A DNA stretch of 5,720 nucleotides. It comes from Ramlibacter sp. (lineage in GTDB: Bacteria; Pseudomonadota; Gammaproteobacteria; Burkholderiales; Burkholderiaceae). The position numbers and the translations under genes were made by a program. The stretch is taken from NCBI GenBank assembly GCA_014376915.1, contig JACMQP010000093.1, forward strand, positions 1 through 5,720, given 5' to 3'. Position 1 is the first letter of the stretch; each line of letters opens with the position of its first letter. Positions 5,591 through 5,720 of the stretch are shown here, one piece after another. The notes under the pieces were generated by a model, which did no database searches, had not been told where the DNA came from, and saw only the letters and a program-made list of their open reading frames with translations.

Positions 5591-5720
5591 TGGCAAAAGG
5601 AAAATTCGAGCGGACCAAGCCGCACGTCAACGTGGGCACGATCGGCCACGTGGACCACGGCAAGACCACGCTGACGGCGGCGATCACCTCGGTGCTGGCG
5701 GCCAAGTTTGGCGGCGAAGC
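5590..5720 (+). CDS. tuf: Translation elongation factor Tu, N-terminus (3'-truncated by window)
   Basis: EF-Tu is the GTPase that carries aminoacyl-tRNA to the ribosomal A site. Only the first 43 codons plus two bases are visible, of a protein usually near 396 residues. The start [20 protein letters not shown] and the G1/P-loop GHVDHGKT (19-26, with the Lys25-Thr26 GTP/Mg2+ contacts) identify it without doubt, and the following [18 protein letters not shown] is typical of Burkholderiales EF-Tu. The ATG at 5590 has GGAG at 5579-5582. Co-transcription with the three upstream tRNAs is likely from the spacing and from the E. coli tufB precedent. Bacteria of this group usually have a second tuf copy in the str operon; this one probably leads into secE-nusG, which cannot be seen here. 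Confidence 0.97.
   Translation, partial: MAKGKFERTKPHVNVGTIGHVDHGKTTLTAAITSVLAAKFGGE

Noticed and set aside
5379..5705. Minus-strand open frame of about 108 codons across tRNA-Gly, tRNA-Thr and the tuf start
   Set aside because: The [12 protein letters not shown] translation comes from reading a tRNA backwards, a well-known source of false hypothetical proteins.

Overview
The window is GC-rich and densely coded, and looks like a chromosomal housekeeping segment from a betaproteobacterium, most likely Burkholderiales close to Comamonadaceae. Reasons: trpG and trpD are separate genes (fused in enteric bacteria); trpC is not fused to trpF; the TrpC sequence has a Comamonadaceae-like character; the EF-Tu N-terminus is of Burkholderiales type; and tRNA-Tyr, tRNA-Gly and tRNA-Thr lie directly ahead of tuf. 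The taxonomic placement is inference from remembered family sequences, not from a search.

Bases 1-4848 are one tightly packed plus-strand operon: trpG (5' end outside the window), ltaE (threonine aldolase), a LysE/RhtB-type amino-acid exporter, trpD, trpC and ung (uracil-DNA glycosylase). Gene junctions are overlaps or gaps of 4 to 18 bases. TrpG (with TrpE, presumably just upstream), TrpD and TrpC carry out the anthranilate synthase, phosphoribosyl transfer and indole-glycerol-phosphate synthase steps of tryptophan synthesis. trpF, trpB and trpA are not in the window. The aldolase, exporter and glycosylase are passengers whose link to tryptophan is not established by sequence.

Bases 4849-5178 hold no convincing gene. 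They contain a long imperfect inverted repeat, a smaller hairpin and, at the right end, an extended -10 promoter that probably starts the next unit.

Bases 5179-5720 are a tRNA-Tyr(GTA) / tRNA-Gly(TCC) / tRNA-Thr(GGT) / tuf transcription unit, the counterpart of the E. coli tyrU-glyT-thrT-tufB cluster. tuf runs off the right edge. The most unusual details are here: C instead of T at position 55 of the tRNA-Thr T-loop, a weakened anticodon stem in tRNA-Gly, and a perfect 7-bp hairpin that carries the tuf Shine-Dalgarno in and beside its loop and includes the first base of the start codon.

I found no mobile element, CRISPR array, toxin-antitoxin pair, phage gene or defence gene, and no clear sign of a wholly new system. 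The observations offered are local oddities within ordinary genes.
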